23,959 nucleotides of DNA from an uncultured Eubacteriales bacterium. Lineage in GTDB: Bacteria; Bacillota; Clostridia; Oscillospirales; Oscillospiraceae. This document shows, piece after piece, positions 7,277 through 13,570 of this stretch. The DNA lies in the NCBI GenBank assembly GCA_949744025.1, contig CATJWA010000272.1:1-23959 (forward strand). Reading direction: 5' to 3'. A program made the position numbers and the translations under genes. Under the pieces are notes generated by a model. The model worked only from the letters and a program-made list of their open reading frames with translations. It did not search any database and had not been told where the DNA came from. The first letter of the stretch is position 1. Each line of letters starts with the position of its first letter.

Positions 7277-8025
7277 AACACAAGTTCAGACTGTTTACTG
7301 CTGTGCTGGCCGTCATGCTCTGCATGATGGCCTTTTCTGTGACCGCCTTTGCTGACGGCGGCGACTACCACGATTCGGAGCTGCCGCCGCCTGAGACAAC
7401 GGAAACGCCGGAAGTGCCGGAAACCCCGGAGGCGACGGCAAAGCCCCTCACCCCGGAGGGCAATATGACCCTTGTGGACGATATTGACGGCGACGCTGCC
7501 GGAGATAAGCAGTTCATCGTGGTGCAGAGCAAGGGCGGCAATTACTTTTACATCATCATTGATAAGGCCGACGAGGGCAACAACACCGTCCACTTTCTCA
7601 ATCAGGTGGACGAGGCGGATTTGCTGTCCCTGATCGACGAGGAAGTGAAAACGCCGGAGGTCTGCAACTGTGCGGACAAGTGCGTGGCCGGTGCGGTCAA
7701 CACAAGCTGCCCTGTCTGCAAGAACAACATGACCGAGTGCGTGGGCAAGGAAAAGCCGGTGGAGCCGCCCACTGAGCCGGACGATCCGACAGACGAGCCG
7801 GACAAGGAAAAGTCCGGCGGCAATCCCGCCCTGATTGTTCTTCTGCTGGCTGTGCTCGGCGGCGGCGGGGCGCTGTACTACTTCAAGTTCAAAAAGGAAA
7901 AGCCCGATACCAAAGGCCCCGTTGACCTCGACGATTACGACTACGGCGACGAGGACGATGATGACGGTTTTGAGAGCGAGGAAGTGCCAGAGGACGATGC
8001 CGAAAGCGGGGACGGCGGCGCATGA
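7273..8025 (+). CDS. DUF4366 (CD1107-type) secreted, membrane-anchored protein
   Basis: This 250-residue protein has a signal peptide (MKHKFRLFTAVLAVMLCMMA, likely cut after AFA near residue 27) and then a Pro/Glu/Thr-rich stalk (TTETPEVPETPEATAKP). A globular region around residues 60-125 contains FIVVQSKGGNYFYIIIDKAD. A Cys cluster follows (C131, C133, C137, C146, C149, C156) that could bind metal or form disulfides. A membrane segment lies near residues 184-205, and the tail is very acidic and presumably cytoplasmic. This is the standard DUF4366 plan. It is probably a surface component of the mating pair apparatus, coexpressed with the wall hydrolase. Its molecular role is not established. 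Overlaps of 4 nt at both ends place it in the operon. Confidence 0.85.
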   Translation: MKHKFRLFTAVLAVMLCMMAFSVTAFADGGDYHDSELPPPETTETPEVPETPEATAKPLTPEGNMTLVDDIDGDAAGDKQFIVVQSKGGNYFYIIIDKADEGNNTVHFLNQVDEADLLSLIDEEVKTPEVCNCADKCVAGAVNTSCPVCKNNMTECVGKEKPVEPPTEPDDPTDEPDKEKSGGNPALIVLLLAVLGGGGALYYFKFKKEKPDTKGPVDLDDYDYGDEDDDDGFESEEVPEDDAESGDGGA

Positions 8026-8219
8026 GCTATTTCACCAATAACCCGCTGGAGCGCATGATGGTACAGAAGCCCTCCGCGTCCAAGGAACCGCCGCCCGCTG
8101 TCCGAGCGCCCAAAGGCCACCACTGCTACGGCTGCGGGCGCTACGGTACGGCTTGTATGCTGCCCTGCTATCGGGATCGGGAGCCGAGCGTCAAAGCGCG
8201 CGGCAGGCTGGAATTATAA
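8022..8219 (+). CDS. Small Cys-rich conserved ICE protein
   Basis: This 65-residue protein begins with an ATGA overlap of the DUF4366 gene. The central motif HHCYGCGRYGTACMLPCYRD has four cysteines and two histidines, which suggests a small zinc-binding knuckle. The N-terminal part is Pro/Lys-rich and looks disordered. I recognise it only as a short protein often found at this position in related elements. It is the last gene of the mating operon before the toxin-antitoxin cassette. Confidence 0.6.
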   Translation: MSYFTNNPLERMMVQKPSASKEPPPAVRAPKGHHCYGCGRYGTACMLPCYRDREPSVKARGRLEL

Positions 8220-8235
8220 ATTTTTCAAAAATGTA

Positions 8236-8264
8236 TTGCTATTGTGCGGACAGGGGGATATAAT
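8236..8264 (+). promoter_or_regulatory. Sigma-A-type promoter of toxin-antitoxin cassette
   Basis: TTGCTA at 8236-8241 and a consensus TATAAT at 8259-8264 are separated by exactly 17 bp. The surrounding 40 bp are markedly AT-rich compared with neighbouring genes. Transcription would begin near 8271, about 37 nt before the antitoxin ATG. RelB-type proteins usually repress their own promoter, and the repeated tataatata at the -10 region is a possible operator. This is the clearest vegetative promoter in the window. Confidence 0.75.
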
Positions 8265-8307
8265 ATAAGAGAAGCTGATCGCCATTCACAGGAAAGGAGC
8301 GTTTCAC

Positions 8308-8613
8308 ATGGCAAAAACAGCAAATCTCTATGCCCGCATTGAGCCGGATGTAAAGGAACAGGCCGAGGGCATTTTAACCGCGCTGGGCATCCCTGTCTCC
8401 AACGCCATCAATATGTTTTACAAGCAGATCATTTTGCAGCGCGGCATCCCCTTTGAAATGAAACTGCCGCAGGCAAAGGTAGTGGATATGAGCAAACTGA
8501 CCGCACAGGAGCTTGACGCGGAATTGGAAAAGGGATACCAGGATGTGTTGGCTGGCAGGACAAAACCGGCAAGCAAGGTCTTTGATGAAATCCGAAAGGA
8601 CTACGGTATATGA
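8308..8613 (+). CDS. RelB/DinJ-type antitoxin
   Basis: This 101-residue protein opens with a ribbon-helix-helix DNA-binding domain (KTANLYARIEPDVKEQAEGI, then LTALGIPVSNAINMFYKQI) typical of RelB/DinJ antitoxins. The acidic-basic C-terminal half (about residues 60-101) should wrap and neutralise the toxin. GGAAAGGAG lies 8 nt before the ATG, and a consensus promoter is just upstream. The stop overlaps the toxin start by ATGA at 8610, giving the usual antitoxin-first coupling. Autorepression by the toxin-antitoxin complex is expected from the family. It probably stabilises the element against loss. Confidence 0.92.
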   Translation: MAKTANLYARIEPDVKEQAEGILTALGIPVSNAINMFYKQIILQRGIPFEMKLPQAKVVDMSKLTAQELDAELEKGYQDVLAGRTKPASKVFDEIRKDYGI

Positions 8614-8939
8614 CATATTCCGTCGAGATCGCAGCTCAGGCCGAACAGGACTTGCGCGGCATCTATGAGTATATTGCCTATGAGCTGCAATCGGCCCAAA
8701 ACGCTGCCGCACAGCTTGCAAGACTGGAAGAAAACATTTATTCCCTCGACCAAATGCCGGAGCGGTATCGCCGGTATGAGAAAGAGCCATGGCATAGCCG
8801 GGGCTGGCGTATTATGCCGGTAGACCATTACTGTGTGTTCTATATGCCGGATCACGACCACAAAATCGTGAACATTACTCGCGTACTCTACGGAGGCAGG
8901 GACATAGAGGCCGTTCTTGCAGACGGGGAAGAATCTTAA
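8610..8939 (+). CDS. RelE/ParE-superfamily toxin
   Basis: This 109-residue protein has the RelE/ParE layout: a first strand YSVEIAAQAEQDLRGIYEYI followed by two helices, then the strand block YRRYEKEPWHSRGWRIMPVD, HYCVFYMPDHDHKIVNI and RVLYGGRDIEAVL. The final RVLYGGRD is characteristic of the superfamily. Family members either cleave mRNA on the ribosome (RelE) or inhibit gyrase (ParE). The sequence alone does not settle which, although pairing with a RelB/DinJ-type antitoxin favours the RNase type. It is translationally coupled to the antitoxin and followed by a terminator. Confidence 0.9.
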   Translation: MTYSVEIAAQAEQDLRGIYEYIAYELQSAQNAAAQLARLEENIYSLDQMPERYRRYEKEPWHSRGWRIMPVDHYCVFYMPDHDHKIVNITRVLYGGRDIEAVLADGEES

Positions 8940-8958
8940 CACAACACCATAACAAAAC

Positions 8959-8996
8959 GCGAAAAGCAGTCTCGGTTACCGGGGCTGCTTTTTCGC
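8959..8996 (+). terminator. Intrinsic terminator after toxin gene
   Basis: GCGAAAAGCAG (8959-8969) pairs with CTGCTTTTTCGC (8985-8996) with one bulged T, and CGG-TTA-CCG forms an inner helix. The T run lies inside the descending arm. It closes the toxin-antitoxin transcription unit. topB begins 23 bp later with no visible promoter between, so some readthrough is likely. Confidence 0.65.
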
Positions 8997-9018
8997 TGTC
9001 AAAAAGGAGAAATGATTT

Positions 9019-11073
9019 ATGTATCAGCTTATCATTGCAGAGAAACCGTCCGTCGCCCAGTCCATCGCCGCCGTTCTCGGAGTAAAGCGCCGGGACAATG
9101 GGTATCTGGAGGGCAGCGGCTACCTTGTGTCATGGTGTTTCGGACATCTGGCAGAGCTTGCCAGCGCCGAAACCTACAACGCCGATTACGCCAAATGGCG
9201 CTATGAGGATTTGCCCATCGTGCCGCTGTCGTGGCGCTTTAAGGTCAGCCGGGACAAGTGGACACAGTTTGACATCCTCAAAGCCCTTATGCGCCGGGAG
9301 GATGTTTCCGCTGTCATCAATGCCTGCGACGCTGGGCGCGAGGGCGAGCTGATCTTCCGCACCGCCTACCACCTCGCCGGATGCGACAAGCCCATGAAGC
9401 GGCTGTGGATTTCCAGCATGGAGGACGCGGCCATCCGCGCCGGTTTTGAAAGCCTCCGTCCCGGTAGCGAGTATGACGGCCTGCATCAGTCCGCTCTCTG
9501 CCGCGCCAAGGCCGACTGGCTGGTGGGCATCAACGCTACGCGATTGTTCTCCGTCCTCTATCACCGCACCCTGAATGTGGGGCGCGTCATGTCTCCGACG
9601 CTGGCGCTGCTGGTGGAGCGCGAGGCAGAGATCAGCGCGTTTCAGTCCGAGCCGTTCTACACCGTCCAGCTTGCCATGGGCGACGCTGCCGCCGCGTCCG
9701 AGCGGTATCAGGAAAAACAGGAGGCCGAGAAGATTGCCGCCGCCTGCAAGGGGCAGACGGCCACCGTCAAAACGGTAGAGCGCAGGGAGAAGTCCGAAAA
9801 AGCGCCCGCCCTCTATGACCTGACTACCCTCCAGCGCGACGCCAACCGCATCCTCGGCTACACCGCCCAACAGACCCTTGACTATCTCCAAGCCCTGTAT
9901 GAGAAAAAGCTCTGCACCTATCCCCGCACCGATGCCCGGTATCTCACCGACGATATGGAGGCTTCCGTTCCGGCCTATGCCGCCGTTGCCGCCGCCATCT
10001 GCGAGGTGGCCGCGCCGGAGCAGGTCAGCGCCAAGCAGGTGGTGAACAGCGCCAAGGTCAGCGACCATCATGCCGTTATCCCTACGGCCAGCGCCGGTAA
10101 GGTCAGCCTTGCCGACCTGCCTATGGGGGAGCGCGAGATCCTGCGCCTTGTGGCAAGGCAGCTCCTGTGCGCGGTCAGCGGCGCACACCGCTATGCGGAG
10201 ACAACCGCCGTTCTGAGCTGCGGCGGTAACGACTTTACCCTGAAAGGCAAGACTGTCCTCTCCCTCGGCTGGAAAGCCTATCTCAGCGAAACGCAGGCCG
10301 ACAAGCCCCTGCCGGAGCTGACAGAGGGGCAGGCCGTTGAGGTATCTGCCGCCGCCGTCAAGGAGGGTAAGACCACGCCGCCCAAGCACTTCACCGAGGA
10401 CACGCTGCTGGCGGCAATGGAGACTGCCGGTGCAAAGGATATGCCGGAGGACGCCGAGCGCAAGGGGCTGGGTACGCCCGCTACCCGCGCCGCGACGCTG
10501 GAAAAGCTGGTGTCCGCTGGCTTTGTGGAGCGCAGTAAGTCCAAAAAGACGGTCAATCTCATTCCCACCCACGCCGGAGTTTCCCTCATTACCGTCCTGC
10601 CCGAACAGCTCCAGTCCCCGCTGCTCACCGCCGAATGGGAGCATCAGCTCAAACAGGTGGAGCGCGGCGAGCTGGAGGGCGACAGCTTCCTCGACGGGAT
10701 CGCCGCCATGCTCACCGAGCTGGTGAAAGGCTATCAGGCCATTCCGGGCGCGGAGGTGCTGTTCCCCTCCGGCCGGGAGGTCATCGGCAAATGCCCCCGC
10801 TGCGGCGGTCATGTGACCGAGAGTAAAAAAGGCTTTTTCTGCGAGAGCAACACCTGCCGTTTCGGGCTGTGGAAGGACAACAAGTTCCTGACCGCCAAGA
10901 AGATCAAGCTGGACAGGAAGATGGCGGCGGCGCTGCTGGAGGCAGGGCGCGTCCATGTGGAGAATATCTACTCGGAAAAGACCGGCAAGACCTATAATAC
11001 GGACTTGCTGCTCACCGACGACGGCGAGCGCAGCACCTACCGCTTTGACTTCGGCGGCGGGAGGGCGGCATGA
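9019..11073 (+). CDS. topB: DNA topoisomerase III (type IA)
   Basis: This 684-residue type IA topoisomerase relaxes and decatenates DNA by single-strand passage. The N-terminal TOPRIM domain carries IIAEKPSVAQSI and the acidic motif DAGREGE at residues 104-110. The active-site tyrosine is Y301 in KLCTYPRTDARYL. Further conserved blocks are NVGRVMSPTLALLV and RKGLGTPATRAATLE. The C-terminus has a four-Cys zinc-finger-like element (CPRCGG followed by CESNTC) and a topoisomerase accessory repeat. Plasmid and ICE TopB enzymes of this kind help resolve element DNA during transfer or replication. The ribosome site AAAAGGAG is close to the ATG. Length and motifs are intact. Confidence 0.96.
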   Translation: MYQLIIAEKPSVAQSIAAVLGVKRRDNGYLEGSGYLVSWCFGHLAELASAETYNADYAKWRYEDLPIVPLSWRFKVSRDKWTQFDILKALMRREDVSAVINACDAGREGELIFRTAYHLAGCDKPMKRLWISSMEDAAIRAGFESLRPGSEYDGLHQSALCRAKADWLVGINATRLFSVLYHRTLNVGRVMSPTLALLVEREAEISAFQSEPFYTVQLAMGDAAAASERYQEKQEAEKIAAACKGQTATVKTVERREKSEKAPALYDLTTLQRDANRILGYTAQQTLDYLQALYEKKLCTYPRTDARYLTDDMEASVPAYAAVAAAICEVAAPEQVSAKQVVNSAKVSDHHAVIPTASAGKVSLADLPMGEREILRLVARQLLCAVSGAHRYAETTAVLSCGGNDFTLKGKTVLSLGWKAYLSETQADKPLPELTEGQAVEVSAAAVKEGKTTPPKHFTEDTLLAAMETAGAKDMPEDAERKGLGTPATRAATLEKLVSAGFVERSKSKKTVNLIPTHAGVSLITVLPEQLQSPLLTAEWEHQLKQVERGELEGDSFLDGIAAMLTELVKGYQAIPGAEVLFPSGREVIGKCPRCGGHVTESKKGFFCESNTCRFGLWKDNKFLTAKKIKLDRKMAAALLEAGRVHVENIYSEKTGKTYNTDLLLTDDGERSTYRFDFGGGRAA

Positions 11074-11083
11074 GGCAGCGGCC

Positions 11084-11386
11084 ATGACCCTTTCTCTCTA
11101 TGAGATGGAAACGATTTTGCTTTACAATCAGGCAGAATCTACTGCCAGCGTCTATACCCACGACCCCAAGCTGATAAAAAAGCTGCGGCGCTTGTCTGAG
11201 AAATACCCGGACAAAATCTACCCGGAGCGAAAGGAGCGCCCCAGCGCTGTCAGCTACATCGTCCCCAAAAGCTGTGTGAGCGTCCGCGAGCCGGTCAGCG
11301 ACGAGCGGCGCAGGGCGGCAAGCCAGCGCGCAAAACAGGCAGGAATTACCCCGCCCAAGCGGAGCGTATCTCCCAAAAGCGAATAA
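11084..11386 (+). CDS. Conserved ICE protein of unknown function
   Basis: This 100-residue protein starts at 11084 with MTLSLYEMETILLYNQAEST, ten bases after the topB stop. The frame extends further upstream inside topB but does not look protein-like there. The N-terminal half is compact and helical (KLIKKLRRLSEKYPDKIYPE), and the C-terminal half is basic (DERRRAASQRAKQAGITPPK). I recognise this plan from related clostridial ICEs next to topB, but not a defined domain. The basic tail would suit nucleic-acid binding; that is inference. A strong terminator follows. Confidence 0.7.
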   Translation: MTLSLYEMETILLYNQAESTASVYTHDPKLIKKLRRLSEKYPDKIYPERKERPSAVSYIVPKSCVSVREPVSDERRRAASQRAKQAGITPPKRSVSPKSE

Positions 11387-11390
11387 GAGA

Positions 11391-11441
11391 AGCGCCGACC
11401 CATGGGCTGTATTGGTCTATGGGCCGGCGCTTTCTTTTTTT
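11391..11441 (+). terminator. Strong intrinsic terminator after topB unit
   Basis: AGCGCCGACCCAT (11391-11403) pairs with ATGGGCCGGCGCT (11419-11431) with one mismatch. The loop is 15 nt and the stem runs straight into a T-rich tract (TTTCTTTTTTT). This is the best terminator on the plus strand before the polyvalent block. The next gene starts 31 bp later with no obvious promoter between. Confidence 0.85.
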
Positions 11442-11472
11442 GGACTATTTACCCCATTGAAAGGAGTGCTTT

Positions 11473-11586
11473 ATGGCAGAAAACAGCACCAACAAAGAAC
11501 GGCTGAAAGAGATCACCGCCAGCATTGAGGCCAGTATTCAAGACCTCTTTCAGTCTGAACGATATATGGACTATCTTCGCACATGA
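11473..11586 (+). pseudogene. Detached N-terminus of ArdC-N/YodL protein (frameshift)
   Basis: This 37-codon ORF starts at an ATG with AAAGGAG upstream and reads MAENSTNKERLKEITASIEA and on to YMDYLRT, then stops at TGA 11584-11586. In related proteins this helix runs straight into MSRFHRYSVNN. Here one base is missing just before that methionine, so the next part is in another frame and begins within ATGA at 11583. The giant protein downstream has the uninterrupted equivalent (FLRTAARLYKYPYNE), which aligns residue for residue if one base is restored. The fragment could still be translated and pass ribosomes to 11583 by reinitiation. Confidence 0.8.
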
Positions 11587-13328
11587 GCCGGTTTCACCGC
11601 TACTCGGTGAATAATACCCTCCTGATTCACGCCCAGCGCCCGGATGCCACGCTGGTGGCGGGCTTTAACAGATGGCGCGATCAGTTTGGCCGGAATGTCA
11701 AACGGGGCGAAAAGGGCATCAAAATCATTGCGCCCACGCCGTTTAAGAAGAAGATCGAGGAAGAAAAGCTCGACCCGGACACCAAGCTCCCCATGCGGGA
11801 TAAGGACGGCAACATCATCATGGAGGAAAAGGAAATCAAAATCCCCATGTTTAAGATCGTCTCGGTGTTTGATGTGTCTCAGACGGAGGGCGAGCCGCTG
11901 CCGGATATTGTCGGTACGCTGACCGGCGATGTGCAGAATTACGAGGTGTTCATGGAGGCCCTGCGGCGTTCCTCTCCCGTCCCCATTGAGATGAAGCCCC
12001 TCACGCCTGATACAGACGGCTTTTTCTCCATCGACAAACAGCGCATTTCCATCCGCGAGGGCATGAGCGAGGTGCAGACCGTCTCTGCGGTTATCCATGA
12101 GATCACCCATTCCAAGCTCCACAACTATGCGAAAGACGCACCTGAAGCAAAAGACCGCAGCACCGAGGAAGTGGAGGCCGAAAGCGTCTCCTTTGCCGTC
12201 TGCGCCTATTACGGCATCCAGACCGGCGAAAACAGCTTTGGCTATATCGCAAATTGGTCGCAGGATAAGGAGCTGCCGGAGCTGCGGGCCAGTCTGGAAA
12301 CCATCAACAAGACGGCCTCCGCGCTGATCGACGATATTGACCGCCACTATGCCGAAATCTGCAAGGAGCAGGATGTGCAGAAGCAGGCAGATGAAATTGA
12401 GGTGGAACCGGCCATGGCGATGGAGCGGCTTTACACCGTAGACAATAACAAATACCTCCATGTGCAGCGGTGCGACGGCGGCGTGGACTACACCCTCTAT
12501 GACATGACTACCAAGCAGGAATTGGATGGCGGACAGCTTGATATGCCCAACATCCAGCTCTCTGCGGCGGCGCTGGAAATCTGTAAAATCCACAATATCG
12601 GCGCTGACGCGCCCATCCGTCTGACGGACATCGGGATTCTGGACGAACTGCAAGAGGCGCAGTTTGAGGCCCCCGCCGCGCCTAACCCCCACTATGAGGC
12701 GCTGGTCGAGCATTTTGCCAGAGAGGATGACGCGCTGTGGAACACCGGCACATACCCCATGCCCGACCCGGCCATTACGGTGGAGGATATGTGCGCCTAC
12801 GGCTACATGGACGGCGACACCATGCTGCCGCTGTCCAAAGAACGGGCGCGGGAGCTGTTTGAACAGGATGTTCCTGTTTTCATGCTCTATGGGGACAGCA
12901 CCGAGAGTATGGCGCTGGACGCCGAGGACATTGAAAAGCACGACGGCATTTTCGGCGTGGAGCGCGAGGAATGGGACAATATGAGAGGCATACTTGCGGG
13001 ACAGGCCAAAGTGGAGATACCATACCAGCAGACGGTGCAGCGGCAGGAGCCGGAAAACTACCTCAAAAATGCCGAGATTGCCACCGAGGACGATTACGGC
13101 ATGATTGACGGTATCATCAACAACGGCCCCAAGCAGCCCACCGTTGCGGAGCTGGAGGCACAGGCAAAATCCGGTCAGCCCATTTCTCTCATGGATTTGG
13201 CCGATGCCGTCCACAGGGAGCGCGCCGAAAAAAAGCCCTCGGTTTTGGCACAGCTCAAAAGTGCAGAGCAGCAGACGGACAGACCACACAGAACCGCGCC
13301 GAAAAAGAGCGCAGAAAGGGAGCTTTGA
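11583..13328 (+). CDS. ArdC-N / zincin / YodL / DUF4316 polyvalent protein (N-terminus split off)
   Basis: This 581-residue protein begins in the middle of an ArdC-type N-terminal domain (YSVNNTLLIHAQRPDATLVA, then FNRWRDQFGRNVKRGEKGIK). A metallopeptidase-like region has HEITH at residues 172-176 and the downstream acidic helix TEEVEAESVSFAVCAYYG, as in the ArdC/M78 zincin-like domain. A YodL-like region (about 275-345, with LYTVDNNKYLHVQRCDGGVD) and a DUF4316 C-terminus (YLKNAEIATEDDYGMIDGII to KKPSVLAQLK) follow. ArdC proteins counter host restriction and bind ssDNA, and polyvalent proteins of this class are proposed to act in the recipient. Its first 37 residues are detached by a frameshift (11473-11586), so it depends on reinitiation or on correction of the base call. 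Confidence 0.85.
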   Translation: MSRFHRYSVNNTLLIHAQRPDATLVAGFNRWRDQFGRNVKRGEKGIKIIAPTPFKKKIEEEKLDPDTKLPMRDKDGNIIMEEKEIKIPMFKIVSVFDVSQTEGEPLPDIVGTLTGDVQNYEVFMEALRRSSPVPIEMKPLTPDTDGFFSIDKQRISIREGMSEVQTVSAVIHEITHSKLHNYAKDAPEAKDRSTEEVEAESVSFAVCAYYGIQTGENSFGYIANWSQDKELPELRASLETINKTASALIDDIDRHYAEICKEQDVQKQADEIEVEPAMAMERLYTVDNNKYLHVQRCDGGVDYTLYDMTTKQELDGGQLDMPNIQLSAAALEICKIHNIGADAPIRLTDIGILDELQEAQFEAPAAPNPHYEALVEHFAREDDALWNTGTYPMPDPAITVEDMCAYGYMDGDTMLPLSKERARELFEQDVPVFMLYGDSTESMALDAEDIEKHDGIFGVEREEWDNMRGILAGQAKVEIPYQQTVQRQEPENYLKNAEIATEDDYGMIDGIINNGPKQPTVAELEAQAKSGQPISLMDLADAVHRERAEKKPSVLAQLKSAEQQTDRPHRTAPKKSAEREL

Positions 13329-13570
13329 TGATGATTCACTTTACGCAGGACGAAATGACCCTTATGAGTATTTACAATGACACCGGCACAAGGCAGGGGC
13401 TGCTCGCCGCCCTCACCGCCATGCGCGGCGAGCTGGCCGAGGACGAAACCGAGCTGCGGGACATGACCGATTCCGCAATCCGAAAGCTGAACGAGGCCAG
13501 CGACGCGGAGTATGCCGCCCTCGACCTGTACCCGGATTTTGGAGGAATGGAGGGCGACGATGCCGAGTAA
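13328..13570 (+). CDS. TTRAP-like transposon-transfer assisting protein
   Basis: This 80-residue acidic protein (MMIHFTQDEMTLMSIYNDTG, with TAMRGELAEDETELRDMTDS and DAEYAALDLYPDFGG) matches the small transposon-transfer assisting protein family of C. difficile-type conjugative transposons. The start could be 13328, overlapping the previous stop as TGATG, or 13331; the AAAGGGAG upstream fits either. Its last 11 nt overlap the start of the giant gene (ATGCCGAGTAA), so the two are coupled. The family's mechanism is not known to me beyond its association with transfer. Confidence 0.8.
   Translation: MMIHFTQDEMTLMSIYNDTGTRQGLLAALTAMRGELAEDETELRDMTDSAIRKLNEASDAEYAALDLYPDFGGMEGDDAE

Noticed and set aside
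9130..11085. Long open minus-strand frame (651 codons)
   Set aside because: It is antisense to the intact topB, whose motifs are unambiguous. The composition is a mirror artefact and no ribosome site or coupling is seen.
11571..13289. Minus-strand frame of 572 codons
   Set aside because: It is antisense to the ArdC-N/YodL protein. The His, Val, Leu and Gly-rich sequence has no recognisable fold and no suitable start site.
13512..13559. Upstream ATG of the giant gene
   Set aside because: The added 16 residues overlap the TTRAP gene in another frame. The ATG at 13560 gives a natural start and an ordinary 11-nt coupling overlap.
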